The notes under the pieces were generated by a model that saw nothing but the letters and a program-made list of their open reading frames with translations, was not told where the DNA came from and ran no database searches. Positions 50,100 to 61,061 of a stretch of DNA of 64,000 nt are shown piece after piece. The stretch's first letter is position 1. Each line of letters begins with the position of its first letter. The DNA comes from Lathyrus oleraceus. Taxonomy: Eukaryota > Streptophyta > Magnoliopsida > Fabales > Fabaceae. Location: NCBI RefSeq assembly GCF_024323335.1, contig NC_066581.1:434142136-434206135 (forward strand), in the 5' to 3' direction. The translations under genes and the position numbers were made by a program.

Positions 50100-52550
50100 C
50101 TGGAGAGAGCTCTTAGGGTTTTACGCATACGGCAACAGTATTCATCATTTCAAATTCGACTCAGACATTAAAAACGAAACACAACCAAACATCAATAATC
50201 AAATACAGCCTATGAACACTACCATTTAACCAACAACCAAAACAACAATTAATCAAGCAAAATCTGGGCAGAGTCGAAACTTATGAGCAAGGTATCAACT
50301 TCAACATCATCACACGAATTTCAAATGCAATAAATCACAACCAACATGGCATACAAACATCAGCTAGTAACAACCAGACCTAAGTTCATGCAAAATCTGG
50401 TCAGGTTTGGAAGTTTCGAAACATCAGGGCATATTCATGTTCAAGCATAACAGTACAAATGATCATGCAAATACCAATAACAACAGCAGGGCAATGCATT
50501 CATCATCAATCACGAAATTCAATAGCATACAAACAAACATGGCACAAAGCATCATCATCCTGCAATCATCAATTGATATCTCAACAGTATGGTAACAGCA
50601 TGGCTCGTGTATTCATCAACATCCAAACAAAATTAACAGTGTAACAGCATTACTAAACAGCATCAGCCAACAGCAAAACAAGCATTAATCAAGGGAGAAA
50701 TCTAGGCATGGCAGGCTCAAGCAACAACAGCATTCATTACCATCATCATGTGCTCATCAATCATTATCAGTTGGGATTCCAGCAAACTAACAACTAACAT
50801 GGCAATGGTAATGTTCATTCAACAAACAACAACAGCATCCAACATGGCAAGGAAACATTGTCATCATTAAGTAATATCGACCAACAACCAAAACAAGCAT
50901 ATCAAAGGGAAGTTCTGGAAATGACAGGTTTGAAACAGCAGTAGGGCACTTGCAGCATCAATTTATCAATTGAAATCCAACAGAAGTGACTAATTATGGC
51001 CATGGTAATATTCACATAGCAAGCAACCAACAGTATGCAACAATGCTTCACATGGATCTCATGACAAATGTTCAAAGAGTTTCAAATACTGCAGCAAGGC
51101 TTTCAAGTGTAGCACCAACCAACAACAAAGCAAGACATGGATCACGAGAAAATTCTTGGCATACTCATGTAACCTCATGCAATCAATCAAACTGAAGTCC
51201 AATAAAAAACTCACAAACAGCATGGCAATGGGAAATGGTTCATGCAATCAAAAACAAACAACAACAGCCAACAAAGGTTCATGCGCTTGGCTGTAGCAGC
51301 AGCAGGTCAAATTTATGCTCCTCACCCAACAACAAAATTCCAACATACAGAAAAGCACAATATGACAATGGTATGGACTCTCATACAATTAAAGCAATGG
51401 TAAACCAACACATTCAAACCTATTCATGGGAAGTTCTGGAAATGATAGGGTTTACACTGCAGTATGGTTTAGCAGCATGGTATAGCAGCAATGGTTTCAT
51501 GTGTGCATTAACATCCAAACAAAACAGACAATAGCATAGTAGTAACAAAATTCAATAGCAGACCAAACACAATGCAATAGCATAACATTATCACTCGAAT
51601 AGCATCCTAACACAAACAAAAGAACACAATCCATGTGGATTTCTGAGCACGGCATGTTCATTGGTTAATTGCAGGGCAGACTCATGTGATCCACAAACAA
51701 AACTCATTCAAATATCAAACAATTATCATGGTAATGAGATACATCATGGGATTACAAGCAGCAATAATGGCCAACATATATGCACATGTACATGATTCTT
51801 GGAAGATACGCTGGGGTTTAATGAACAGCAGCAGGGTTTAACAGCATTGTTAGCAAATTGGTTCATCAACATCATGTCATCATCATTATAACACGAATCA
51901 ATGGACAACAGCATATACCAATAATAGCAGCATTCATCTTCATGTTATCATCAGTCGAAAATTCAAAAGGACATGTTAAACAGCAAGGTATTTAGCAATG
52001 TTCATCATCAGTCTACAGCATGGCCAACACTTATGCGTACATGAAACAATATTTGGGAAGGTACAAATGTTTTAACACAAAAGCATGCTTCATGCTCATC
52101 AACCAAGTTCATCATCAAAACAGAATTTGAATTACATCCATCAAAGAGCAGGGCAGTTGAGAATATTCTTCATGCAAAACACATCATGGAACAACAAACC
52201 AAAACTATCATGAGAAATTCCTGGTGCATAGCTCTAGGGTTTAAGCATAACAGCAGGGTTTATGCAGCAAGGTTTTAGCAGTAGGGTTTATGCAGCAAGG
52301 TTCATCATTAACATCAACCAACAATTGTGAACAACCAAAATATAAATAGAATCCTCAATAATCCTGACCTATGAAACATTACTAGCATGTACACCAACTA
52401 ACAACAATCCAAGCATAATCATGAGTGCATGTACTGGGCAAAGTAGGGTTTCAAAACAGTAGCAGGGCTTTCATCATCACTATGCAGCTCGAATTTTCAA
52501 AACAAACAGCATGACCAAACAAGCACATCAATAGAATCAATATGCAACCT
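50100..52550 (-). repeat. Low-complexity CAACA/CAGCA/CATCA-rich segment in LTR E
   Basis: About 2.4 kb built from short words (AACAACAGCA, CATCATCA, AACAGCAGGG, CAACATGGCA) without a fixed period. On the transcribed strand it is TGTTGCTG/TGATGATG. No gene. LTR D has no segment of this kind at the matching place. Confidence 0.8.
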
Positions 52551-53123
52551 ACAGCACGAATGTGCTATCCCTTTTCCTTAAATCACCCTATACAAGCCAA
52601 ATCGATGGAAAACCTAATTGTGTATGAGAATGAAAGTTCAAATTTCTCCATCATGAGAGCACCACTTCGAATGAAATAAAATGCATGGAAACTAGCATAC
52701 AAGGACCTACATAACACATGGCATGGATTGGAGAATGGAGGTCATGGAAAACTTACTTGTTTTTGAAGCAAGTTGATGGAACAGTGGTGGGTTGATGGAT
52801 ATAGCTCGAAACAGGTAGTCACACAGCTTCCAAAGGTTGAATGCTTGCAGAAAATTAGCTCAAGAATACCTAGCCTGGTTCAACTCGATATCTGCCATTA
52901 ACAATGTTCTTGAAGATGCAGAGCTAAGGAAAGTGTTTCAGTTGAGAAATGATGATGAGAATGTGCTCAAGATGTTGTCTAGATAATGAAGGAAACAAGA
53001 GGGACTCGTGTGCTTTGATGGTTTGAACAGAAAACCCCAACCGTGCCAAATGCAAGAAGGAGAGTATCTCAATTTTTCTGTGTGGAGGCTGCAAAAACTA
53101 GGGTTGGTTTCTGCAGAAAATCC

Positions 53124-53131
53124 TCTTTATA
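53124..53131 (-). promoter_or_regulatory. TATA box of LTR E
   Basis: TATAAAGA on the minus strand in the context GGTCATATAAAGAGGATTTTC. Transcription should start near 53,095 and run leftward, against the promoter of LTR D. Confidence 0.7.
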
Positions 53132-54483
53132 TGACCTGTTTAGCATTGGTTTAGGAAGTACTAAACTTGTTTTGCTTGAATGAGTGTAATTGCCAACTTG
53201 CTAATTTTGGACAAAATGGAAAATGGGGGTATGTTTGTGGTCGAGTGGGCTGGGCATAGGCTGCTAGCAGACATTTGCAAAGGCTGTTTCTATTCTGTAC
53301 TAGAATGCTGTACTTGCCTTGCATTTGTATAGCTATTTGCACCATTTGCCTAATTATGCACTTTTGGTCCAAAATGTGGTACAATGGTGGTATGACCATG
53401 AATTCAAACTTGGAACATGTCTCAAATATGGTTTAAAACAATTCCCAATTGGCCAAATCAAGAAAAAGTCAAAAACTCAAAAAGTCAAAGTTTGGTCAAA
53501 CTTTGAATTTAAAAGAAAAGGTCCAAAAAATGCCATTTTGATTGGCAAGGTTTTAGGCCATGAAATTTATATTTTTGGAAAGAGGATGAAAAATGTGGTT
53601 TGTAGGAAAAAACCCCACCAAATTTGGCCTTATGGTTTGGGAGATATGCTCAGTTGAAGTTCAAAATTTTGTGAAAATGATTGGATCATATCTTGACAAC
53701 CATACATGGGATTTGAGAGTTCTTGGACTTTTTGAAAATGGGAGAACAAGATCTTCAACTTTCATGTTGGGCAAAAATTCATTTGAAGCTTGTATCATGA
53801 TGCAAGTTGAGGATCAAGAAGTTTCTATTTTTGGCAGTTGAAATTACAGGTCCACTTTCTATTTCTGGAAATATTTCTGATTGGCTTGATATTCTTCCAT
53901 GATGTTGATTTCCATGACATATGAGACCTACTAGGACATGAATAAGCTCCTTCAAACCAATTCCATCCATCAGATCCCAAAAAATCAACCACAGTTGACC
54001 AATTTTGACTTTCTAGGGTTTTGGACTTGACTGTGCACTTCTGATGAATTCCAAACCCTAGTTCCTTGAGACTTTGACTTCAAATGATGTCCCAAGACAT
54101 ATGAACTCTTGATAATTGACCATGGTGCCCAAATTCCAAAAGAATGGCCACCATCCACTGCTTTGATTGACTGTTGATTATCTAGGGTTTCTGATTGTCT
54201 GTACATGAACTGATGACCTTTGAGCCTTCAACCCTTGACTTGAACACTTCCAAAAGACCTCCAAGGCATGAGAACTTGATGGGCAAACCCCAGGACCTTG
54301 ATTCCTTGAGAAACACCCTTGCTTGATTGGTAGACTGATCTCCTGATCAGTTTGACCTAATTTCTTGCTTGCTTGCTCTTGAGGCAACTGGGGACAATGC
54401 AATGCTATGCAATGTATCATGATATGTTATGACCTACTATGAGATGGTATGTACAATGATAGGTGCAAATTTGAGGTGCTACA

Positions 54484-54496
54484 GCTGCCCCTATTC
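54484..54496 (-). other. Polypurine tract of element E
   Basis: GAATAGGGGCAGC on the minus strand, immediately before the LTR start TGTAGCACC. An AGGGGCAGC-type tract is usual for Ogre elements and primes plus-strand synthesis. Confidence 0.8.
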
Positions 54497-54599
54497 AATC
54501 AGCTGGGAACCCGAACGGATGATAGCAATGGCTGTCAGACTTTCAGGGTAAACAGGGATTGAATACAAAAGAACCGTAGAAATTTGCACCGACTGGATA

Positions 54600-55660
54600 T
54601 AACACAAAGAGAACCACGTCATTTACTGATGACAACTGCACGACAGCTTCAGACAAGCAAAACCATTTACCGATGGTTGAAGAACTGGAAACTTGATATT
54701 TACCGATATCAACTTCAGCACGACCATTTACCGATGGCTGCTGGGGAAAACAACTTCTGAAAAACAAAAACCATTTACCGATGGTTAAAATTGGGACCTT
54801 GATATTTACCGATATCAACTTCAGCAAAACCATTTACCGATGGCTGCTGGGAAACAATGATGCTGAAAGGAAGCGAGACCATTTACCGATGGTGGCTTCA
54901 AAGCAAACTTGATATTTACCGATACCAAGGCCATTTACCGATGGCATGCTGCAACTGGGACTTTGATATTTACCGATATCGAAGAAAACTGGGCCATTTA
55001 CCGATGGCGTCTCCGCTTGGGGAGGAACAAAATCTTTGTGGTGGTACCAGACAAGACATTTACCGACGACTTCTGGGGATTTTGATTTATTAACAAGAGA
55101 ACAAAGAATGACCAGACATTTACCGATGACTGGGGTGAAACACGATGTTTATCGACATCGAAAGATGATGTTTACCGACATCAAAAGGAACGACCAGACA
55201 TTTACCGATGACTAGGGTGAGAAATTTATTGGTGAGACAAACAAGTATTTGTAACTGGAAATCAGGTAAGACATTTACAGATGACTCTACTGGGGATTTC
55301 TGTTGGGGATTATCAGACATTTACCGATGACTGAAAGAAAGACTCGATGTTTACCGACACCGAAGCAATGGCGTTTACCGACACCAAAAATGACCAGACA
55401 TTTACCGATGACTGGGATGGAACGACCCGATGTTTACCGACACCGAAGGATGATGCTTACCGACATCAAAAAGAATGACCAGACATTTACCGATGACTGG
55501 GTGGAACGACTCGATGTTTACCGACATCGAAAGATGATGTTTACCGACATCAAAAAGAATGACCAGACATTTACCGATGACTGGGTGGAACGACTCGATG
55601 TTTACCGACATCGAAAGATGATGTTTACCGACATCAAAAAGAATGACACACTTGGGTGTT
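54600..55660 (-). repeat. Array of about 30 short hairpins with invariant TTACCG loop (3' UTR of E)
   Basis: Every 20-60 bp a near-invariant TTACCG (CGGTAA in element RNA) is flanked by complementary arms that differ from copy to copy. Examples: AACCAT/ATGGTT (54,661-54,678), TTGATAT/ATATCAA (54,693-54,712), TCGATGT/ACATCGA (55,511-55,530), TGATGT/ACATCA (55,535-55,552), and CCAGACAT/ATGACTGG with one mismatch (55,563-55,584). Some arms use G-U pairs in RNA (GATGT/ACACC). The open frames here are by-products of the repeat. Ogre/Tat 3' UTRs are known for variable tandem repeats; the hairpin covariation is my reading. Confidence 0.85.
55390..55652 (-). repeat. 84-bp tandem repeat carrying three hairpins per unit
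   Basis: GAATGACCAG recurs at 55,473 and 55,557, and its first half at 55,641, giving a period of exactly 84 bp. A slightly diverged copy begins at about 55,388. Each unit holds the CCAGACAT, TCGATGT and TGATGT stem-loops in order. Confidence 0.9.
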
Positions 55661-56620
55661 GACATGACACTTACTGGTATCACAAGAAACAAATCTGATA
55701 TGTTGAAGCAAGGCTGATCACTTGCTGGGAATCTCACTGGGGAGAAACAGACTATCTGTCGCCATCGGGTGAGGAAATAAACCTCTGTCACCATCGGGTG
55801 ATGAAATACCTCTGTGGGGATAATCAATTCTGAATGCTGTCGAAGCAACTGTAGCAGACTGGTGCTGATTTTGAACAAAATGATCCGCTTCTGCCGGGGA
55901 TGCGGTCTGATGTGGTATCGAACACATGAATGCATATGTTTGAATTTTTCTATGGCGTAATGCTCCATATGGGATGGAAATGCTACGCAATTTTGAGGAT
56001 GCAATGATTACTATATGCAATGCAATATGATAAGAACTCTGCGGGGAGAGATACACAGGACGACTGTGCCGAGGAATCTTCAAGATAAATCCACTGGGGG
56101 AAGCAATACAAACCGCTGCTGGGTAGCCAACAAAACAAATCCACTAGGGGAAGACAAGGCAACTCGCTGGGGAGTAATGAAGCAACTTTGTTGGAGAGAA
56201 ATGAATCAACTCTGCTAGGGGAAAGCAAAGGGAAACCTGCTGGGGACAGCCCAATCGATCCACAAAAATTCCGCTTGGGGAAATAAAAACTCCGCTGGGG
56301 AAGCTAAAACATACGACTCTTTGGGGATGAGGCTTCATGCAACCCTCAGATAAAACAGACTACTTTGGGGAATAACTGCTACTCCGCCGGGGACGACCCA
56401 CAATATTCACGAGTAGAAATCAACTCAGCTGGGGATGCAGATATCGATCTGCCACGATAACTCATCCAATCCTCTGGTAGGATAAACTCTGCTGGAGAGA
56501 TAACTGCTTCGCTGGGGAAGGCTTGAACAATCCATAGACTAGGGTAATGATTCTGTCTGGGGAAAGCACTGCTGGAGAGTGCTCACAGGCGACGACCTTA
56601 CCGGGGAGAATACTCACAGG
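55661..56620 (-). repeat. CTGGGGA motif cluster in the 3' UTR of E
   Basis: About 20 irregularly spaced copies of (C/G)(C/T)TGGGGA(A/G/T) on the plus strand, for example at about 55,735, 56,171, 56,237, 56,296, 56,430 and 56,513. A 25-bp repeat, CTGT(C/G)(G/A)CCATCGGGTGA, lies at 55,757-55,805. In the element RNA these read UCCCCAG. The same word occurs in the sense direction in the 3' UTRs of A and B. No gene is present. Confidence 0.8.
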
Positions 56621-57335
56621 TGACGACCTGCGAATCGGAACGACAGATGCCCCAGGGAGTACATGGACAAGATACGCTCAAGTGTCCTCAACATTCAAAA
56701 TGATTTTCAAATGTTTTAATCTTTCTGCACGTCATTGTTTAGCCTTCATGTTTTTATATGCAATGTTTATCAAAAATCGGATGTTTTTGCAAACAAAACA
56801 GTAAAAATAAAAAGACAAGAGAGCAATTTATCTGAATAACGACTTTTATTGATTGAAAATGTGCCTGAAAAGGCAAGTACATTGAGAAGCAATTCCTAGA
56901 AAGAGGTAATTGCGCACAAAAGGAAAATAAACTATCCTAATGGCAATGTGAACACGGCATCCACTGTTTCCCAACTCTGTTATGACTCATAGATCCTCAG
57001 TTTCCTCCCAATTCCTTGCTTTCTGAGAAGAATGACTGGACCGATCACATCTTTGGAGATGGCAGCTGACGAAGCATGACGAAGTACAGATGACTCAGAC
57101 TGTAGTCTTCGCTTTTAATCCCTCTTTTGGCTGGACCGCCCTTTCGGGTTTTCAATCCACCGGGATACCCATTTTTGCCTAAGCCGCCCTTGCGGGTTTT
57201 CGACTTACCGGGTGTACAATTTTTTTCATTTTTTTTATCCCTAATTTTTGCCCGAACCTTTTCTTTCTGTTTTTGGTTCGCCGGGATGCCCATTTTTGCC
57301 TGGACTATTTTGTTCTTTTCGTCCAGCGGGTCAAT
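56621..57335 (-). other. Element E: 3' UTR proximal to pol
   Basis: Non-coding. Just after the pol stop are two to three imperfect copies of the phrase GAAAACCCG(A/C)AAGGGCGG(T/C) with GGCAAAAATGGG (57,125-57,320, minus strand), shared with A (15,490) and B (19,865). The remainder (56,700-57,100) is A/T-rich without visible structure. Confidence 0.75.
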
Positions 57336-60300
57336 TTACGCGAAGTATTTTTTGACTACGTCTGAGTTGACAGGGGAAGGAAAGTCTTCACCATCCATAG
57401 TTGTAAGCATCAAGGCTCCACCGGAGAAAACCTTCTTTACAACATATGGACCTTCGTAATTAGGAGTCCACTTGCCCCTGTTATCTGTACCGGGAGGAAG
57501 GATCCTCTTCAAAACTAGATCGCCAGTTTGAAATGTCCGAGGACGCACTTTCTGATCAAAGGCTCGCTTCATCCTTCTCTGATACAACTGCCCATGGCAT
57601 ACAGCTGCTAACCGTCTTTCTTCGATAAGGCTTAACTCGTTAAACCTTGTACGAATCCACTCGGCTTCGTCCAGTTTGACATCCAATAGTACCCTCAGAG
57701 AAGGGATCTCCACTTCAACTGGTAGGACTGCTTCCATACCATACACAAGGGAGTAGGGGGTTGCCCCGGTCGACGTACGCACTGAGGTACGGTATCCATG
57801 CAAAGCGAAAGGCAACATCTCATGCCAATCTTTGTACGTAACGACCATTTTCTGCACAATCTTCTTGATGTTTTTGTTAGCCGCCTCTACAGCACCGTTC
57901 ATCTTTGGTCTGTAAGGAGAAGAATTGTGATGTTCAATCTTGAAATCTCTGCATAAGTCTTTCATCATTTTGTTATTGAGATTCGAACCATTGTCAGTGA
58001 TGATTCTCTCGGGAACTCCATAACGACAGATGATTTCTTTCTTGATGAACCGAGCAACCACTTGTTTGGTGACGTTGGCATAGGAAACTGCTTCCACCCA
58101 TTTGGTGAAGTAATCAATCGCAACCAAGATGAAGCGATGTCCATTAGAAGCAGTTGGCTCTATCCTCCCAATCATGTCAATGCCCCACATGGCGAACGGC
58201 CAAGGCGAGTTCATGACATTCAACGGGCTTGGTGGTACATGCACCTTATCAGCATAGATTTGACACTTATGGCATTTCCGAGCATATTTGAAGCAATCGG
58301 ATTCCATAGTCATCCAGTAATATCCGGCTCTCAGCAATTTCTTCGACATTGCATGACCACCAGCGTGGGTACCAAACGAACCCTCGTGCACTTCTTGCAT
58401 TAACATGTCTGCTTCGTGTCTATCCACGCATCTGAGCAAGACCATGTCAAAGTTCCTCTTGTATAGCACATCATCCTGATTCAGATAAAAGCTTCCGGCC
58501 AGCCTTCTCAGGGTCTTCCTATCATTCTTCGACGCACCCTCAGGATACTCTTGAGTCTTGAGGAAGTTCTTGATGTCATAATACCACGGCTTATCATCAA
58601 TAGCATTAACAGACTCGGCTGCAAACACATATGCAGGCCTCTCGAGTCGATTCACAGCAACATGTGGCACATGATTCCACCAATGAACCTTTATCATAGA
58701 GGATAAAGTAGCCAAGGCATCAGCCATCTGATTCTCGTCCCGGGGGATATGATACAACTTTACCTTCTTGAAGAACGTCAGTATTCTTCTGGTGTAATCT
58801 CTATACGGAATCAGATGTGGCTGGTTTGTATTCCAATCTCCATTGACCTGATTGATCACTAGAGCTGAATCTCCAAATATGTCGAGTGTTTTGATCCTCA
58901 GATCAATGGCTTCTTCTATTCCCATGATACAAGCCTCATACTCAGCTTCATTGTTGGTGACGTCGAATGTCAGTCTGGCAGAAAAAGGTATATGAGCACC
59001 TTTGGGATTGATCAACACTGCCCCAACACCGTTACCGTTCATATTCACAGCCCCATCGAACATCATTGTCCACTTGTCATCAGGATCCGGTCCTTCCTCG
59101 ACAAGCGGTTCTTCACAGTCTTTCGTCTTTAGGTACATGATGTCTTCATCGGGGAATTCAAACATCATAGGCTGATAATCGTCGATCGGTTGTTCGGCGA
59201 GATAATCTGACAGAATACTACCCTTGATGGCCTTCTGCGACGTGTACTGAATGTCATACTCCGTTAAGATCATCTGCCAACGAGCAACACGTCCGGTGAG
59301 AGCTGGCTTCTCAAAGATGTATTTGACTGGATCCATCCTAGAAATCAACAGAGTAGTATGGTTCAACATATACTGCCTTAGTCGGCGAGCAGCCCAGGCC
59401 AAAGCACAGCAAGTTTTCTCGAGCAGTGAATATCTTGTTTCACAGTCGGTAAACTTTTTGCTCAGGTAGTATATGGCATGCTCTTTTCGACCAGACTCGT
59501 CATGCTGACCCAATACACACCCCATCGAAGTCTCGGTGACTGATAGGTACATGATCAGTGGTCTCCCTGGAACTGGAGGGATAAGGATTGGAGGGTTTTG
59601 CAAGTATTCTTTGATTTTGTCAAAAGCTTCCTGACAGTCGTCATTCCATCTGATCGCCTGATTCTTTCTGAGAAGCTTGAAAATTGGTTCACATGTAGCA
59701 GTTAGATGAGATATGAACCTTGCAATGTAGTTCAATCTCCCTAAAAACCCACGGACTTGCTTTTCCGTCTTCGGTTCAGGCATCTCTTGAATAGCTTTGA
59801 CTTTAGCTGGATCTACCTCAATCCCTTTCTCACTGACAATGAAGCCTAAGAGCTTCCCAGATCTTACCCCAAACGTGCACTTGTTCGGATTCAGCCTCAG
59901 TTTGAACTTGACCAGTCTGTCAAACAACTTCTGCAGATTAACCAGGTGCTCCTCTTCCGTCTGCGACTTCGCAATCATATCATCCACGTACACTTCGATT
60001 TCGTTGTGCATCATGTCATGAAAGAGAGTCGTCATTGCCCTCTGATAGGTAGCACCGGCATTCTTCAGCCCAAATGGCATCACTTTGTAGCAGAACGTGC
60101 CCCAAGGTGTAATGAATGTCGTCTTTTCCATGTCCTCTGGCGCCATCTTGATCTGGTTGTAGCCTGAGAAACCGTCCATGAAAGAGAATACCGAGGATTG
60201 AGCCGTATTATCCACCAATACATCGATGTGGGGTAATGGGAAATCATCTTTCGGACTCGCCCTGTTCAGATCTCGGTAGTCGACACACATTCTTACTTTG

Positions 60301-60806
60301 CCATCCTTCTTCGGCACGGGAACAATGTTGGCAACCCACGGTGGGTAACTAGTAACAGCCAGGAAACCTGCGTCCCACTGCTTCTGAACCTCTTCCTTGA
60401 TCTTGACAGCCATATCAGGACTAGTTCTACGAAGCTTCTGCTTAACCGACGGGCACTCTTCCCTAAGAGGTAACCGATGCACCACGATGTCTGTATCCAA
60501 CCCAGGCATATCTTGGTATGACCAGGCGAATATTTCCACATATTCTTTCAGCATCTCGATTAGCCTCCTCTTGACAGAGTCTTCTAAAGCGGCCCCGATC
60601 TTGATCTCTCTTCTGGCGTCCTCAGTACCCAGATTGACAATTTCCAACTCTTCCTGGTGAGGTTGGATGACCCTTTCCTCTTGCTTCAGTAGTCTGACCA
60701 ATTCTGCAGGGAGTTCACAGTCTTCCTCACTCTCCTCTTCAGCTTGGTAGATGGGATTGTTGAAATCATACTGAGCCATAACAGAGTCGTTCACAGTGGA
60801 TGCCAA
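57336..60806 (-). CDS. Element E: Ogre pol polyprotein (RT, RNase H, archaeal RNase H, integrase), intact
   Basis: An uninterrupted 1,156-residue frame. RT spans about residues 155-330 with MCVDYRDLN, D211 in SFMDGFSGY and the YVDD active site at 273-276. The first RNase H (about 415-530) lacks a clear first acidic residue. The second, archaeal-type RNase H (about 579-705) keeps D584, E622, D646 and D696. Integrase has a zinc site H807-X6-H814/C845-X2-C848 and the catalytic triad D877, D938 and E974 (D-X35-E). A GPY-type C-terminus (NYEGPYVVKK) ends in KKYFA. RT copies the element RNA, the RNases H remove the RNA strand, and integrase inserts the DNA. The real N-terminus probably comes from splicing: the first Met lies ten bases after a putative acceptor. 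Gag, protease and pol share one frame. Confidence 0.95.
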   Translation of the reverse strand: MASTVNDSVMAQYDFNNPIYQAEEESEEDCELPAELVRLLKQEERVIQPHQEELEIVNLGTEDARREIKIGAALEDSVKRRLIEMLKEYVEIFAWSYQDMPGLDTDIVVHRLPLREECPSVKQKLRRTSPDMAVKIKEEVQKQWDAGFLAVTSYPPWVANIVPVPKKDGKVRMCVDYRDLNRASPKDDFPLPHIDVLVDNTAQSSVFSFMDGFSGYNQIKMAPEDMEKTTFITPWGTFCYKVMPFGLKNAGATYQRAMTTLFHDMMHNEIEVYVDDMIAKSQTEEEHLVNLQKLFDRLVKFKLRLNPNKCTFGVRSGKLLGFIVSEKGIEVDPAKVKAIQEMPEPKTEKQVRGFLGRLNYIARFISHLTATCEPIFKLLRKNQAIRWNDDCQEAFDKIKEYLQNPPILIPPVPGRPLIMYLSVTETSMGCVLGQHDESGRKEHAIYYLSKKFTDCETRYSLLEKTCCALAWAARRLRQYMLNHTTLLISRMDPVKYIFEKPALTGRVARWQMILTEYDIQYTSQKAIKGSILSDYLAEQPIDDYQPMMFEFPDEDIMYLKTKDCEEPLVEEGPDPDDKWTMMFDGAVNMNGNGVGAVLINPKGAHIPFSARLTFDVTNNEAEYEACIMGIEEAIDLRIKTLDIFGDSALVINQVNGDWNTNQPHLIPYRDYTRRILTFFKKVKLYHIPRDENQMADALATLSSMIKVHWWNHVPHVAVNRLERPAYVFAAESVNAIDDKPWYYDIKNFLKTQEYPEGASKNDRKTLRRLAGSFYLNQDDVLYKRNFDMVLLRCVDRHEADMLMQEVHEGSFGTHAGGHAMSKKLLRAGYYWMTMESDCFKYARKCHKCQIYADKVHVPPSPLNVMNSPWPFAMWGIDMIGRIEPTASNGHRFILVAIDYFTKWVEAVSYANVTKQVVARFIKKEIICRYGVPERIITDNGSNLNNKMMKDLCRDFKIEHHNSSPYRPKMNGAVEAANKNIKKIVQKMVVTYKDWHEMLPFALHGYRTSVRTSTGATPYSLVYGMEAVLPVEVEIPSLRVLLDVKLDEAEWIRTRFNELSLIEERRLAAVCHGQLYQRRMKRAFDQKVRPRTFQTGDLVLKRILPPGTDNRGKWTPNYEGPYVVKKVFSGGALMLTTMDGEDFPSPVNSDVVKKYFA

Positions 60807-60816
60807 AAGATCACTT

Positions 60817-61061
60817 CTGCATGTTTAATGTTTTGTTTTTAGAAAAAGATTTCAATAAAGTCACAAAAAACAAAAACATTGCCATTTTTATTGTTTTGAA
60901 AAAAAGTGGAAAACGGAAAATAGAAAGACAGAGATCTCAAAATTTGATTGAAAAAACGTCCTTTATTTATAAACATTGAGAACATGATGTGGCCCTACAA
61001 TGAACCACTACGCCCTGGGCGGAACGTAGGGTTTTCATGCAAAATGATAAACAAAAGAAAA
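60817..61061 (-). other. Element E: putative intron (3' part) between protease and RT
   Basis: A gap of about 245 bp after the protease stop (61,062-61,064), with an acceptor-like end (ACATGCAG, AG at 60,817-60,818). The matching gap in element A ends in ATTATGCAG. An intron at this place is known for Ogre elements. The donor probably lies inside or just after the end of the protease frame (for example CAAGTTACT near 61,075); this is not certain. Confidence 0.5.

Larger units (their letters stand above)
46436..54483 (-). mobile_element. 3' LTR of Ogre element E (8.05 kb)
   Basis: On the minus strand it begins TGTAGCACCTCAAATTTGCACC at 54,483, directly after a polypurine tract, and ends CCGGTCGACA at 46,436. 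U3 is about 1.35 kb (TATA at 53,124-53,131), leaving about 6.6 kb transcribed. The 3' end has the conserved block (46,613-46,660), AATAAA near 46,532 and TGGCGACTC (46,516-46,524). It is 3 kb longer than the related LTR D; much of the excess is the CAACAGCA-type low-complexity part (50,100-52,550). No coding sequence is supported inside it. Confidence 0.85.

Noticed and set aside
48870..51534. Several 60-99 codon frames rich in Q, N and H
   Set aside because: Translation of the CAACA/CAGCA low-complexity part of LTR E; no start context or similarity.
54600..55660. Regular repeats with spacers, CRISPR-like at first glance
   Set aside because: Repeat core is only 6 bp, arms vary with complementarity, spacing is irregular, and the context is a plant retrotransposon 3' UTR.
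55303..56004. Open frames of 119 and 200 codons over the 3' UTR repeats
   Set aside because: They come from the 84-bp repeat unit (84 is a multiple of 3, so any open frame stays open). The hairpin pattern explains the sequence better.
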